Shown piece by piece: positions 35,565 to 44,489 of a stretch of 64,000 nt of DNA; position 1 is the first letter of the stretch; each line of letters begins with the position of its first letter. The notes under the pieces are model-generated. The model worked only from the letters and a program-made list of their open reading frames with translations. It did not search any database and had not been told where the DNA came from. Made by a program: the position numbers and the translations under genes. This DNA comes from Planctomycetota bacterium (GTDB taxonomy: Bacteria > Planctomycetota > UBA1135 > GCA-002686595): the NCBI GenBank assembly GCA_012959525.1, contig DUDB01000056.1, positions 21,191-85,190 of the forward strand. Direction: 5' to 3'.

Positions 35565-37283
35565 CTACCTGGGGCGCTTCATCAGGACCCGCGAGTTTGG
35601 ATCAGCCTGAGGCGAGGCTCCCCGCGGAATGATGAGGACGCTCGTGCCCTCTTCCATCGCGACGCGCTGCAACTTGCCTGCGACCAACACCTCCACGGGC
35701 ATGGGGAAGGCCATGCCGCCGGGAGTCTTCCAACTCAAGGTGCACTGGCGACCGGCAATGGAGACTTCCAACTCGGGAAGATCTGGTTGCCGCAGGTAGA
35801 TCTCGAAGAACCACCCAAGGTCCATGCCCGAGAGCTCCTCTGCGATAGCCTGCAACTCATCTGTAGAAGCAAAGCGGCAGGCCGAGCCGTCACGGCTCGA
35901 TTCCATGGTGGGGTCGGGATAAGCCCAGCGGCGCAGAATCTTGAAGAAGACCTCGTCTCCCACGAGCCAGCGCAGGCTGTGGCAGATCCATGAACCCTTC
36001 ATGTACACGTCGATGTCTGGAGCATCGGGGCGCTTGGATGCGAAGTACATGTCCTTGGTCGTGCGCGCACCACGCGGAGCCACGCTGCCCTTGTTCTCGA
36101 TGCGTTTGAGATCTGTGGCCATCTTCTTGGCATAGGCCTCTGGCCCGAAGCGCCGCTCCAGGTACACGGCCTGCAGGTATGTACCGATGCCCTCGTGGAT
36201 CCAGAAGTCCTTCCAATCCCTGGCGGTGACGAGATTGGCCCACCACTCGTGAGAGAGCTCGTGGTGATGCAACCAGTCGTAGTCGTAGCCGGTAACGATG
36301 TCCCCGCGATAGCCGTTGCCGTAGGCGATGATGCTCTGGTGCTCCATGCCCAGGTGCGGCGTCTCAGCGACGCCGTACTTGTCGGCGCGGAACGGGTAGG
36401 GGCCGCAAACATCCTCAAAGAAGGCCATCTGACGCTGGAACTCCTCGAAGAGTTTCTCGCCCTTGACCCGGTTCTCGGGGAGAACCCAATAGGTGAACTC
36501 AAAAGGCTCACCCTCCACGCCCTGGTACTGAGTGGTGATGGTCTCATAGGGCGCGATGTTGAGGGCCACTCCGTAGTTGTTGATGGGAGTGGACACGTGC
36601 CAGTGGTGCGTGAGCCTGTCGCCTGAAGCCTCTCGAACTTCCAGAAGCCGGCCATTGCTCGCCACCACCAGGGGCGCGGGAACCGTGACGACAATGTCCA
36701 TGGAATCGGGCTCATCGGAGGGATGGTCCTTGCAGGGCCACCAGACGTCCGCGCCCTCCCCCTGACACGTCGTCGCAATCCAATGCGACCCATCTGCGGT
36801 TCTCGACCAGGTAAACCCTCCATCCCAGGGCGGACGCGGGGCCTCACGCGGAACCCCGCCGTACTTCACGTGCACAACAAAGGTCTCGCCCGTGCTACGG
36901 CGGGAGAGGGGGATCTGGATTTCGCCGTCATGGTGACGGAAGGAGACCTTGGACAGTACGAGAGAGTCGGCCCCAGGGGCACTGATCCAAACTCCGTCAA
37001 CCGTCAGGGCATCATCCAGATCCAGCATGATCGCACCTGTCGATTCCACGAGCTTGGCCGTCATGGTCAAGGTCCCGGCGATGCGCTTCTCGTCGGGGAA
37101 GATCTCAAGCTCCAACCGGTAGTGCTTGACGTCGAAGACCTCCTGGGCGCGGCTGAGCTCACCACCAGAAGCCTTGACCGGGCGTGCTTGATCTTCTTGT
37201 GCTTCCGCGGTGCTCGTGAGGAGCGGAAAACAGAGCGCCGCGCCGCCCATGGCTCGGGCGAGGTATCGGATTGTCATGACCAT
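35565..37283 (-). CDS. Secreted M1-family metallopeptidase
   Basis: A 572-residue exported peptidase. Signal peptide about 1-28 (ends TSTAEA). The N-terminal beta-saddle domain is followed by the exopeptidase loop LGMEHQSII, where the usual Asn of GAMEN is His, as in several bacterial M1 enzymes. The zinc motif is HHELSHEWWAN with the third ligand Glu in WIHEGIGTYLQ. A catalytic Tyr region and a reduced C-terminal part follow; the large helical domain of aminopeptidase N is absent. It likely trims peptides in the periplasm. A TATCCT box (complement of 37294-37299) lies 10 nt upstream. Confidence 0.9.
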   Translation of the reverse strand: MVMTIRYLARAMGGAALCFPLLTSTAEAQEDQARPVKASGGELSRAQEVFDVKHYRLELEIFPDEKRIAGTLTMTAKLVESTGAIMLDLDDALTVDGVWISAPGADSLVLSKVSFRHHDGEIQIPLSRRSTGETFVVHVKYGGVPREAPRPPWDGGFTWSRTADGSHWIATTCQGEGADVWWPCKDHPSDEPDSMDIVVTVPAPLVVASNGRLLEVREASGDRLTHHWHVSTPINNYGVALNIAPYETITTQYQGVEGEPFEFTYWVLPENRVKGEKLFEEFQRQMAFFEDVCGPYPFRADKYGVAETPHLGMEHQSIIAYGNGYRGDIVTGYDYDWLHHHELSHEWWANLVTARDWKDFWIHEGIGTYLQAVYLERRFGPEAYAKKMATDLKRIENKGSVAPRGARTTKDMYFASKRPDAPDIDVYMKGSWICHSLRWLVGDEVFFKILRRWAYPDPTMESSRDGSACRFASTDELQAIAEELSGMDLGWFFEIYLRQPDLPELEVSIAGRQCTLSWKTPGGMAFPMPVEVLVAGKLQRVAMEEGTSVLIIPRGASPQADPNSRVLMKRPR

Positions 37284-37293
37284 GATGGGCGCG

Positions 37294-37299
37294 AGGATA
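37294..37299 (-). promoter_or_regulatory. TATCCT box upstream of the M1 peptidase gene
   Basis: On the minus strand, TATCCT ends 10 nt before ATG 37283, predicting a leader of only a few bases. Confidence 0.4.
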
Positions 37300-37348
37300 A
37301 CTTACCCGCACGGCATAGGCTCATCTGGCTTGGGGCAAGAGCTCTGCG

Positions 37349-37354
37349 TAGGCT
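37349..37354 (+). promoter_or_regulatory. -10 box (TAGGCT), leaderless geometry
   Basis: TAGGCT ends 6 nt before ATG 37361 of the cytochrome c gene. Confidence 0.45.
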
Positions 37355-37360
37355 GCTCCA

Positions 37361-38509
37361 ATGCCCTTCCCCTCTAAGCAACTTGGAATTTACCTCCTGG
37401 CCCTTTGGGCCGCTCAGGTAGGCGCCCACGCCGGCCCCCAGGAAAAAACGCACGACGCCCGAGGGCGGTACCTAGAGCTGTGCGCCCGCTGCCACGGCCC
37501 TGAGGGCGCAGGCGATGGGACAGCTGAACTGCCTCAGCCCGCACGCTCCTTCAAGGACGGCGGCTTCTCCTATGGCAACACGCGCACGGCCATTCTGCGC
37601 ACTATCACCTTTGGAATTCCCGGCACTCCCATGCCATCTCATGCCGGGGCAATTCCGGAGGTCGAACTCGCTGCTCTCGCCGACTATGTGATCTCCCTTG
37701 GGCCCGAGCGCAAGGCCGTCTCCGTGTCCGAGACCATTCTGCAGATAACCGATCGCGCTCAGATCGTACGCGGGTTTCTGCCTCCCATCATTGAAGGGGC
37801 GCCCCAGCGAACACGGGGCTTGCTGGTTGGGCTCACCAGCGGCGCGTCCTTTGAGTACCGCGTCGATGACGTGCGGTTCATTGCCGTGCGCCAAGGTGAT
37901 TTCGTGCAACGCCGGGATTGGACGGAGCGCGGCGGAAAGCCGCTCTTGCCCCTGGGGAAACCAACGCTGATCTGCGCCAAGGGGGACCCGGGGCCGGGCT
38001 TCGTTGCGGTACACGAGTCACCGCGCGGGGTGAAGCGTGAGCCTCTACATTCACAACTGAAGCGGACGTGGACCGCAGGGCACCGTGCGGGCCTTGTCTA
38101 TTGGCTGGAGGGAGAGAACGGAGCCGTCATGGCCAAGGTTCATGAAGAGCCCCGGGTAGCGGACACCTCGGCTGGTGCGGGTTTCGTTCGGGTACTGCGC
38201 CTGGAAGCCGGCGCCACACGCTGTGTTCTTGAGTTCAACACGTCCTACCTGACCCAAGGCTGCGGGGATCCCACGGGGATAATGGAGACGCGGGGTGAAG
38301 GCAGCCAGGCTCACGCTTCATCTCGGGTCCAGAACGACGGCCTGCAGCGCCTAGTCATCTTGCGCGGGCCAGCCAGCATGCGGGTGCAGCCCCAGAGCTT
38401 GCAGTTGACCATGGAGCCCGGGCAGATAGCCGAGCTCGAAGTGCTCATGGTCACCGCCTTGGATTCGGGCGAGGACATATTGCCAAGCCTCTTGGAGCAA
38501 ACCCGATGA
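37361..38509 (+). CDS. Secreted mono-haem cytochrome c protein with beta-rich C-terminal part
   Basis: A 382-residue exported protein. Signal peptide about 1-24. The haem motif CARCH (Cys41, Cys44, His45) is followed by GIPGTPMPSHAG, where the Met is the likely sixth ligand. The cytochrome domain ends near residue 125. The remaining 255 residues are beta-rich and unassigned; they contain LLVGLTSGASFEYRVDDVRF, resembling the outer part of planctomycete PVC dehydrogenases. Its stop overlaps the next gene's ATG (ATGA, 38506-38509), so the two proteins are probably made together and exchange electrons outside the cytoplasm. Confidence 0.85.
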   Translation: MPFPSKQLGIYLLALWAAQVGAHAGPQEKTHDARGRYLELCARCHGPEGAGDGTAELPQPARSFKDGGFSYGNTRTAILRTITFGIPGTPMPSHAGAIPEVELAALADYVISLGPERKAVSVSETILQITDRAQIVRGFLPPIIEGAPQRTRGLLVGLTSGASFEYRVDDVRFIAVRQGDFVQRRDWTERGGKPLLPLGKPTLICAKGDPGPGFVAVHESPRGVKREPLHSQLKRTWTAGHRAGLVYWLEGENGAVMAKVHEEPRVADTSAGAGFVRVLRLEAGATRCVLEFNTSYLTQGCGDPTGIMETRGEGSQAHASSRVQNDGLQRLVILRGPASMRVQPQSLQLTMEPGQIAELEVLMVTALDSGEDILPSLLEQTR

Positions 38510-41205
38510 GCCCCTCCCGCCTCATCGTGCTCCTGCTCGTCCTGGCACCCGGGATCCTCGCGGGTGCGCCCCCATCGTTCGAAGATGAGAACGATTACTA
38601 CACGGTGGAGCAGTTCCCTGTTCCCCCCGGCGAACGGCTTGAGATCGGCGGCATGGGATTCCTGCCCGGCGGCGAGCTGGCCGTCGCGACCCGGCGCGGT
38701 CAGGTCTGGATCCTGGAGAACCCGGAAGTGGAGGACGTGGAGGATGCCCGCTGGAGGCTCTTCGCAGAGGGAATGTGGGAGGGCCTGGGACTGAACGTGG
38801 TCGATGGAGACATCCACGTGGTTCAGCGCGGCGAGCTCTCGCGCCTGAGAGACTTGGATGGTGATGGCCTCTGCGATCAGATTGACACGCTCTGTGATGA
38901 TTGGGGACTGTCGGGCAACTATCACGAGTTTGCGTTTGGCCTCCCCCGCGACGACGCGGGAAATTTCTTTGTCACCCTGAACGTGGCGTTCTTCAACCCG
39001 CAGTGGTGGCATGGCAAGTCGGCGGTGCCCTACCGCGGCTGGGCACTGCGTATCTCACCCGAAGGGGAGATGACCCCGTGGGCCAAGGGCTTTCGCTCTC
39101 CAAGCGGTGTGGGAAAAAACGCGCAAGGTGACATCTTCATCACGGACAACCAGGGGGATTGGTGCGCGTCCAGCCCCATCTACCACCTTGTGCGAGATGG
39201 CTTCTACGGTCACCCCGCCTCGCTCGAGTGGACGGCCGAGTACCGCACCTCGGGCACCCTTGCCAGCGACGAGGTGCCTCCCCCGGCGGCGGCTACCCAA
39301 CGCCGCCCAGCCGCGGTGTGGATCCCCTACGAGTGGTCAAGATCCACGGGAAACATGGTGCACGACAGCACGGGCGGTGCCTTCGGCCCTTTCGCTGACG
39401 ACCTCTTCGTGGCCGAACTCACGAACGGCATGGTGCTGCGCTGCAACATGGAGAAGGTGCGCGGGGAGTACCAAGGCTGGATTCAACCGTTCCGCCAGGA
39501 CGTCGGCTCTGTGGCGCGCGTCTTGTTCAGCCCGCAGGGGACCCTGTTCTGTGGAATGACCAACCGCGGCTGGGGCGGCCGAGCTCCGGCGGATGGGCTG
39601 GCACGGATACGCTGGACCGGCCGCTCGCCATTGGAGATTCAGGACGTTCATCTCCTGCAGGATGGGTTCGACGTGGCATTCACCAAGCCGCTAGCCGCGG
39701 GGACAGCCCTCTCGCTCGACTGCGCGAGCCTGTACCAATACGACTACAACTACTGGTGGGAGTACGGCAGCCCTCCCCAGCACCGCACCAGCGTGGAGGT
39801 GACGGGCTGTGTCCTTTCTGAAGACCGGACCCACCTGAGAATCCAAACCACCGGACTCACGCCTGCCATGGTGGCGCGGGTGAAGCTCAACGGTCTATTG
39901 GGAGCACAAGGGCAACCCCTCCTGCACCCCGAGTTCGCTTACACCATCAACCAGTTACCTGAAGGGCCGCTCACGAATCAGCATGTGAGCAAGATCGTGC
40001 CCCCACCGCCCAGCAAGGAATCCGGCCAGGAAGGTTGGCTGATGCTCTCCTGGGGAGACCCCATGGATCGTTTTAGCTCCGAAGGTTGGGAGTTGGTGAA
40101 TGCAGAGATCGCCCGTGATGAGGGAACCCACTTCGACATCACCGTAGGTAATGGAGCCTTGGTGAACGCCGGTGATCAACCGAGCCACTACACCACCAAG
40201 AACAGCTTTGGTGACTGTGAGTTACACCTGGGCTTCATGCTGCCTGAGGGTGGCCGCTCAGGGATTCTGTTGATGGGGCGCTACGAGGTTGCCTTGATCG
40301 ACTCCCCCAAGGGGAAAGAAGGTGAGACCGGGCTTTGCTTTAGTATCAACGGCGCAGAGTCATGGGACACCATCGCACCGCGCTTCAATGCCTATCGGCA
40401 CGCCGGTGAGTGGCACGAAGTGGACCTTCGTTTCCGCGCCCCTCGGTTGGGTAAGGATGGCAAGGTCAGCGATGCGCGCTTTGAGCAGATCTTGGTTGAT
40501 GGGCGCACCGTACTGGAAGGCGTCAACGTGCCCGGAGTTTCCGCGACCTCGATCTATGAAACTGAGGCGCCAGTCGGCCCTGTGGTGCTTTGGGGCGAAG
40601 GCAGCGAGGTGGCATTTAGGGACATCCGGGTGCGGCCCACGGAGCGTGGACACCCCTCTCCCCTGCCCCGCACCGGTAGCCCCAAGTGGTCACCCGTATT
40701 CCCCGAAGAACAATTCGACGACTGGATCCTCACTGGCGATGCCGAGTGGGAATTGGACGATGTAACACTCGTAGCCAGCGGGCCCAAGGGAGCATTGATC
40801 TCTACCCGCAACGACTACCGCTCGTTTGACCTGCGTGCGCGGGTCAAGATCTCGGATGGAGGCCAGGCGAGCCTGATCTTCCGTGTTCAAGATCCCCTCG
40901 AGGTAGTAGAGGGCTACGCCGCGCTGATCAACAGCACCTTCCCCAACATGGAGAAGACCGGCAGCCTTGCAGGCCTTAACTCCATTCGAGCCCAATTGAT
41001 TCCGTCCGACACCTGGTTCAATTACTTCGTCTCGGTACGGGAGGTGGAGGGCGGTACCCACATCCGCATCTGGGTCAATGGCGTGATGCTCACGGACTAC
41101 ATGGATGTGGAGAGGCGCTTCGGGCCAGGCCATATCGCCATTGAGCACGGTCACGCTGCGTCGACGGTCAGCGTTGAAGCTCTCGAGGTGAGGGTCGTGG
41201 ACTGA
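38506..41205 (+). CDS. Secreted beta-propeller protein with two DUF1080-like domains
   Basis: An 899-residue protein. Signal peptide about 1-19. Residues 30-380 form a propeller of the glucose/sorbosone dehydrogenase-like type found in PVC dehydrogenases (LEIGGMGFLPGGELAVATRRG, then GDIFITDNQGDWCASSPIYH). Two jelly-roll modules of the 3-keto-disaccharide hydrolase (DUF1080) family follow, at about 530-710 and 730-897 (HIRIWVNGVMLTDY near the end). There is no haem motif of its own; the coupled upstream cytochrome supplies one. Oxidation plus cleavage of a disaccharide is inferred from domain content. Confidence 0.85.
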   Translation: MSPSRLIVLLLVLAPGILAGAPPSFEDENDYYTVEQFPVPPGERLEIGGMGFLPGGELAVATRRGQVWILENPEVEDVEDARWRLFAEGMWEGLGLNVVDGDIHVVQRGELSRLRDLDGDGLCDQIDTLCDDWGLSGNYHEFAFGLPRDDAGNFFVTLNVAFFNPQWWHGKSAVPYRGWALRISPEGEMTPWAKGFRSPSGVGKNAQGDIFITDNQGDWCASSPIYHLVRDGFYGHPASLEWTAEYRTSGTLASDEVPPPAAATQRRPAAVWIPYEWSRSTGNMVHDSTGGAFGPFADDLFVAELTNGMVLRCNMEKVRGEYQGWIQPFRQDVGSVARVLFSPQGTLFCGMTNRGWGGRAPADGLARIRWTGRSPLEIQDVHLLQDGFDVAFTKPLAAGTALSLDCASLYQYDYNYWWEYGSPPQHRTSVEVTGCVLSEDRTHLRIQTTGLTPAMVARVKLNGLLGAQGQPLLHPEFAYTINQLPEGPLTNQHVSKIVPPPPSKESGQEGWLMLSWGDPMDRFSSEGWELVNAEIARDEGTHFDITVGNGALVNAGDQPSHYTTKNSFGDCELHLGFMLPEGGRSGILLMGRYEVALIDSPKGKEGETGLCFSINGAESWDTIAPRFNAYRHAGEWHEVDLRFRAPRLGKDGKVSDARFEQILVDGRTVLEGVNVPGVSATSIYETEAPVGPVVLWGEGSEVAFRDIRVRPTERGHPSPLPRTGSPKWSPVFPEEQFDDWILTGDAEWELDDVTLVASGPKGALISTRNDYRSFDLRARVKISDGGQASLIFRVQDPLEVVEGYAALINSTFPNMEKTGSLAGLNSIRAQLIPSDTWFNYFVSVREVEGGTHIRIWVNGVMLTDYMDVERRFGPGHIAIEHGHAASTVSVEALEVRVVD

Positions 41206-41208
41206 CGC

Positions 41209-42438
41209 TCAGCGCACCCACGGCTGCCCCCAGGCCATCTCTCGATCGCCCTCGGCATAGGGGTTGGGGTGCAGGCGGGAGGAGGTGACAACAGCACGGA
41301 TGTACAGCTCGTCTCCTTTGGGTTCATAGACTGCGCTCAACCCCGCCTGTTCAGCGAGAACTTCCCCCACCGTAGCCACGGTCCCATCCACGATTCGGGT
41401 TCCCACGAAGCGGGTGACGAAGGTCTCCCCTGGTTGGGCCCGAATCGAAACCCGATAGGCGCCGTCGCCCATCTGTACGTCGTCCAGCGTGACACCACTT
41501 GAGGCGTAGAATTCTCCCGCCCGCATGGCACGCACAAGCGAGTCACCGTCCAGGCTGGCGCTGCGCACCATGATCCAGCCACGTCCGGACTGTGAGGTCA
41601 GGCCACCGTAGTAGTCATGGGCGTCGTCGGTGGCCACGCCGAACAGGGGGCCGAGTCCAAGGGCCGTCAAGCGCAAGGTGAGGGCCTGGTCCCAGATGGA
41701 CTCCGTAGATGGATGGGTCTCGTCGCCATGACTGCGAACTCCGCGGTGTCCGTTGTAAACCTCGAAGAAACGGTCCGCCCCCATGCGCGCCACGTCTTGC
41801 CAGGTCACCCCCCAACCAAAATTGGGGTGGTTGAGGTGAGCCAGGACGGGGCGTCCACTCTCCTCGCCATGAGCGATGATGGCCTCAAGGCTCTCGTTGA
41901 GCAGGTCGCTCACCGAATCTCCCCCGCGCGGGGCAATGTAAGCCTCAATGTTCACCGCGTTGATATGCACCGGATAGTTCACCGGCTTCTCGCCGGTCGA
42001 ACGAAAATGGCTGGTGACTTCCTCACCCTGGATGAACAGGAACTCCCCGGGCACTTCGAAGCGCTGGCGGAGCTCCGGGAGGGTCAGGAGGCGCATCTCT
42101 CGGCCCGTCTCGGTCGTGCGCAATTGCACGGCCTCAGCTCCAAATTCGGCAATCAGTCCGTCCAACTCCTTGGGGCTCAAGCGGCTGCTGCCGTCCTCCG
42201 AGACCGGGAACCAGCGCTCTCCCGCCTGAATCGTGTTGTGGTCGGAGAGCACAAGGAAGTCATAGCCTCCATCCACGTACTGCTTGGCGACCCACTCGGG
42301 CGCCGCACGACCATCACTCCAGAGGGTGTGAGTGTGGGTATTGCCCTTCCACCAACGCGTTTCGGGCGCATCGTCCCCCGCCACCAAGGCAAACCAGAGT
42401 AGGGAGCACGACAGAGTGGCAATCAGAGTTCGGATCAT
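41209..42438 (-). CDS. Secreted PHP-domain metallohydrolase
   Basis: A 409-residue exported protein with signal peptide about 1-21. The PHP metal ligands are seen as GNTHTHTLWSDG, LVLSDHNT, a Glu in IQGEEVTSH, HLNHPNFGW and GVATDDAHDYYG. PHP proteins hydrolyse phosphoesters, often with two or three metal ions; the exported form is common in planctomycetes and its substrate is unknown. The insert SFRSTGEKPVNYPVHI lies between the third and fourth motif. The gene is transcribed against its neighbours and shares the intergenic region 42439-42525 with the ThuA gene; a TAGCCT box lies about 18 nt upstream. Confidence 0.87.
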   Translation of the reverse strand: MIRTLIATLSCSLLWFALVAGDDAPETRWWKGNTHTHTLWSDGRAAPEWVAKQYVDGGYDFLVLSDHNTIQAGERWFPVSEDGSSRLSPKELDGLIAEFGAEAVQLRTTETGREMRLLTLPELRQRFEVPGEFLFIQGEEVTSHFRSTGEKPVNYPVHINAVNIEAYIAPRGGDSVSDLLNESLEAIIAHGEESGRPVLAHLNHPNFGWGVTWQDVARMGADRFFEVYNGHRGVRSHGDETHPSTESIWDQALTLRLTALGLGPLFGVATDDAHDYYGGLTSQSGRGWIMVRSASLDGDSLVRAMRAGEFYASSGVTLDDVQMGDGAYRVSIRAQPGETFVTRFVGTRIVDGTVATVGEVLAEQAGLSAVYEPKGDELYIRAVVTSSRLHPNPYAEGDREMAWGQPWVR

Positions 42439-42499
42439 TGAATGGGCCTCGACCCAGAGGCTACCCCAGCACTCGCGAGCGGTGTGAAAGCAGTTGCGG

Positions 42500-42505
42500 T
42501 ATCCT
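42500..42505 (+). promoter_or_regulatory. TATCCT box upstream of the ThuA gene
   Basis: TATCCT is placed 20 nt before ATG 42526, predicting a leader of about 14 nt. Confidence 0.4.
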
Positions 42506-42525
42506 CATCGCACACGGAGCCCACC

Positions 42526-44487
42526 ATGAACCGCACCCTGATCGTCGCCGCCCTTACCCTTCTCCCCGCCCCGCACCTTCACGCCCACCAGAGCGCGCAG
42601 GACAAGATCCCGGTCTTGATCGTCTCGGGGGCCAACAACCACGACTGGCGATGGACCACGCCCTCAATTGAGTCCATGCTGGACGAGAGCGGCTTGTTCG
42701 ACGTGACGATCACCTATGACCCCGCCACGGACCTTGCGGACGAGAAGGCTCTCGCCAGCTACCAGGCCTTGGTGCTCGACTACAACGGACCCCGTTGGGG
42801 CGAAGCTGCCGAGGCCTCATTCCTCAAGGCAATACGAGGAGGGGTAGGCGTAAGCGTCATTCACGCAGCCAACAACGCCTTCCCCGGATGGGTGGAATTC
42901 GAACAGCTCGTCGGCCATCTCTGGCGACAGGGCACCGGCCACGGACGCTTTCACCCTTTTGGGCTGGAGGTACTCGACTACGACCATCCGATCACCTCCA
43001 CCATGCCCAACTTCGTCGATCACCCCGACGAGCTATACCATCGCTTGGTGCGTGTTGAGGGTTTCGAGCGCACGGTGATCGGAGTCTCGCACTCAAGCAA
43101 GGAGAGCGGTGGCACCGGTAACGACGAGCCCATGATCATCGTAGGATCCTTCGGTAAAGGCCGATTCTTCCATACGCCGCTTGCCCATGTCTGGAGCGGC
43201 CAAGAGCAAACAAAGGTGTCACACTACGATCCGCAGCTGCGCACGTTGATTGTGCGGGGCACGGAGTGGGCTGCCACAGGCGAGGTCACCGATGGCCTCG
43301 CGCAACCCAACCACCTTAGCCTGGAAGAAGCCCAGGCCGGCTGGCGCCTTCTTTTTGACGGCCAGTCCACCCGTGGGTGGCATCGCGCCGGCGGCGAGGG
43401 CTTTCCGGACAAGGGATGGACCATTCAGAGCGGGTGTCTGCGCAATACTTCCGGTGGCGGAGACCTTCTATCCGACGACACCTACAGGAACTTCGAGCTG
43501 GCCTTTGAATGGAAGGTGGCCAGGGGCACAAATAGCGGCGTGAAGTACAGGGTGCGGCGCGAGGGCAACGCCCTGCTCGGACCGGAGTTCCAGATCCTCG
43601 ACGACGCAGGCACCAATGAGGACGACAACCCCCTCTCAGCGGCGGGCGCTCTCTATGCCCTGACGCCGGCCCAAGACAAGCAACTGCGGCATGCTGGCCA
43701 GTTCAACCAATCGCGCATCGTCTGCCGAGGAGGGCAAATCGAACACTGGCTCAACGGTCAGCTGATTCTCAGCGCGGACGTCGACAGCGAGGACTGGGCC
43801 GCTCGCCTCGCACGGAGCAAGTTCAAGTCCCTCCCTGAGTTTGCCAGTGAAAGGCCTGGACACATCTTGCTGCAAGATCACGGCGGCGAAGTCTGGTATC
43901 GAACCATTCGGATACGCGACCTGGACCTGGAGGACGGCTGGGAGTCGTTGCTGCAAGAAGAGGGGCTTGGTGGTTGGACTGTGGCGGGCAAAGCCCGGTA
44001 CGTTCGAGACGGTGACACCATTATTGGCGATGTCAACGGGCACCTGGGTCGAAACTCGTTCCTGGTCACCGATGAGATTTTTGAGGACTTCCAGTTTCAG
44101 GTGGACGTGCGCATCGGGGAATCAGGCAACTCAGGCATTCAATTTCGCTCGGATTACCGCGAGCGCGACGGTGTGGTCTTTGGCTACCAGGCGGAGATCG
44201 ACTGCAGCCCGCGTGCATGGTCCGGGGGTATTTTTGAAGAGGGCCGGCGCGCATGGATCGCCAACCTTGAAAACCACCCTGCAGGGCGCGAGGCGTTTCG
44301 TCTTGCGGAGTGGAACCATTACTTCATCCAAGCCAAGGGCAACGACCTGCGCATCTGGGTCAACGGCGTCACGACGGCACACCTCGTGGATGATAACCCG
44401 TTGCTGACGGGCTTCTTTGGTCTCCAGGTGCACAACGGAAACCGCGGCCAATATCTGTGGCGCAATCCCCAGGTGCGGCGCCTCTAG
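42526..44487 (+). CDS. Secreted ThuA-like protein with two DUF1080 domains
   Basis: A 653-residue exported protein. Signal peptide about 1-21. The ThuA (trehalose-utilisation) glutamine-amidotransferase-like domain covers about 25-255 (IPVLIVSGANNHDWRWTTPS, later VSVIHAANNAFPGW). Two DUF1080 modules follow, the first containing GTNSGVKYRVRREGNALLGP and the second ESGNSGIQFRSDYRERDGVV. The DUF1080 module is that of 3-keto-disaccharide hydrolases, which act after oxidation of a disaccharide. Similar modules occur in the gene at 38506, so this patch carries four. ATG 42526 is preferred over the longer frame because it begins the signal peptide. Confidence 0.9.
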   Translation: MNRTLIVAALTLLPAPHLHAHQSAQDKIPVLIVSGANNHDWRWTTPSIESMLDESGLFDVTITYDPATDLADEKALASYQALVLDYNGPRWGEAAEASFLKAIRGGVGVSVIHAANNAFPGWVEFEQLVGHLWRQGTGHGRFHPFGLEVLDYDHPITSTMPNFVDHPDELYHRLVRVEGFERTVIGVSHSSKESGGTGNDEPMIIVGSFGKGRFFHTPLAHVWSGQEQTKVSHYDPQLRTLIVRGTEWAATGEVTDGLAQPNHLSLEEAQAGWRLLFDGQSTRGWHRAGGEGFPDKGWTIQSGCLRNTSGGGDLLSDDTYRNFELAFEWKVARGTNSGVKYRVRREGNALLGPEFQILDDAGTNEDDNPLSAAGALYALTPAQDKQLRHAGQFNQSRIVCRGGQIEHWLNGQLILSADVDSEDWAARLARSKFKSLPEFASERPGHILLQDHGGEVWYRTIRIRDLDLEDGWESLLQEEGLGGWTVAGKARYVRDGDTIIGDVNGHLGRNSFLVTDEIFEDFQFQVDVRIGESGNSGIQFRSDYRERDGVVFGYQAEIDCSPRAWSGGIFEEGRRAWIANLENHPAGREAFRLAEWNHYFIQAKGNDLRIWVNGVTTAHLVDDNPLLTGFFGLQVHNGNRGQYLWRNPQVRRL

Positions 44488-44489
44488 GT

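Noticed and set aside
36340..36365. His in place of Asn in the M1 GAMEN motif as a sign of inactivity
   Set aside because: Several bacterial M1 peptidases carry GMEH, and the HExxH and third ligand are intact.
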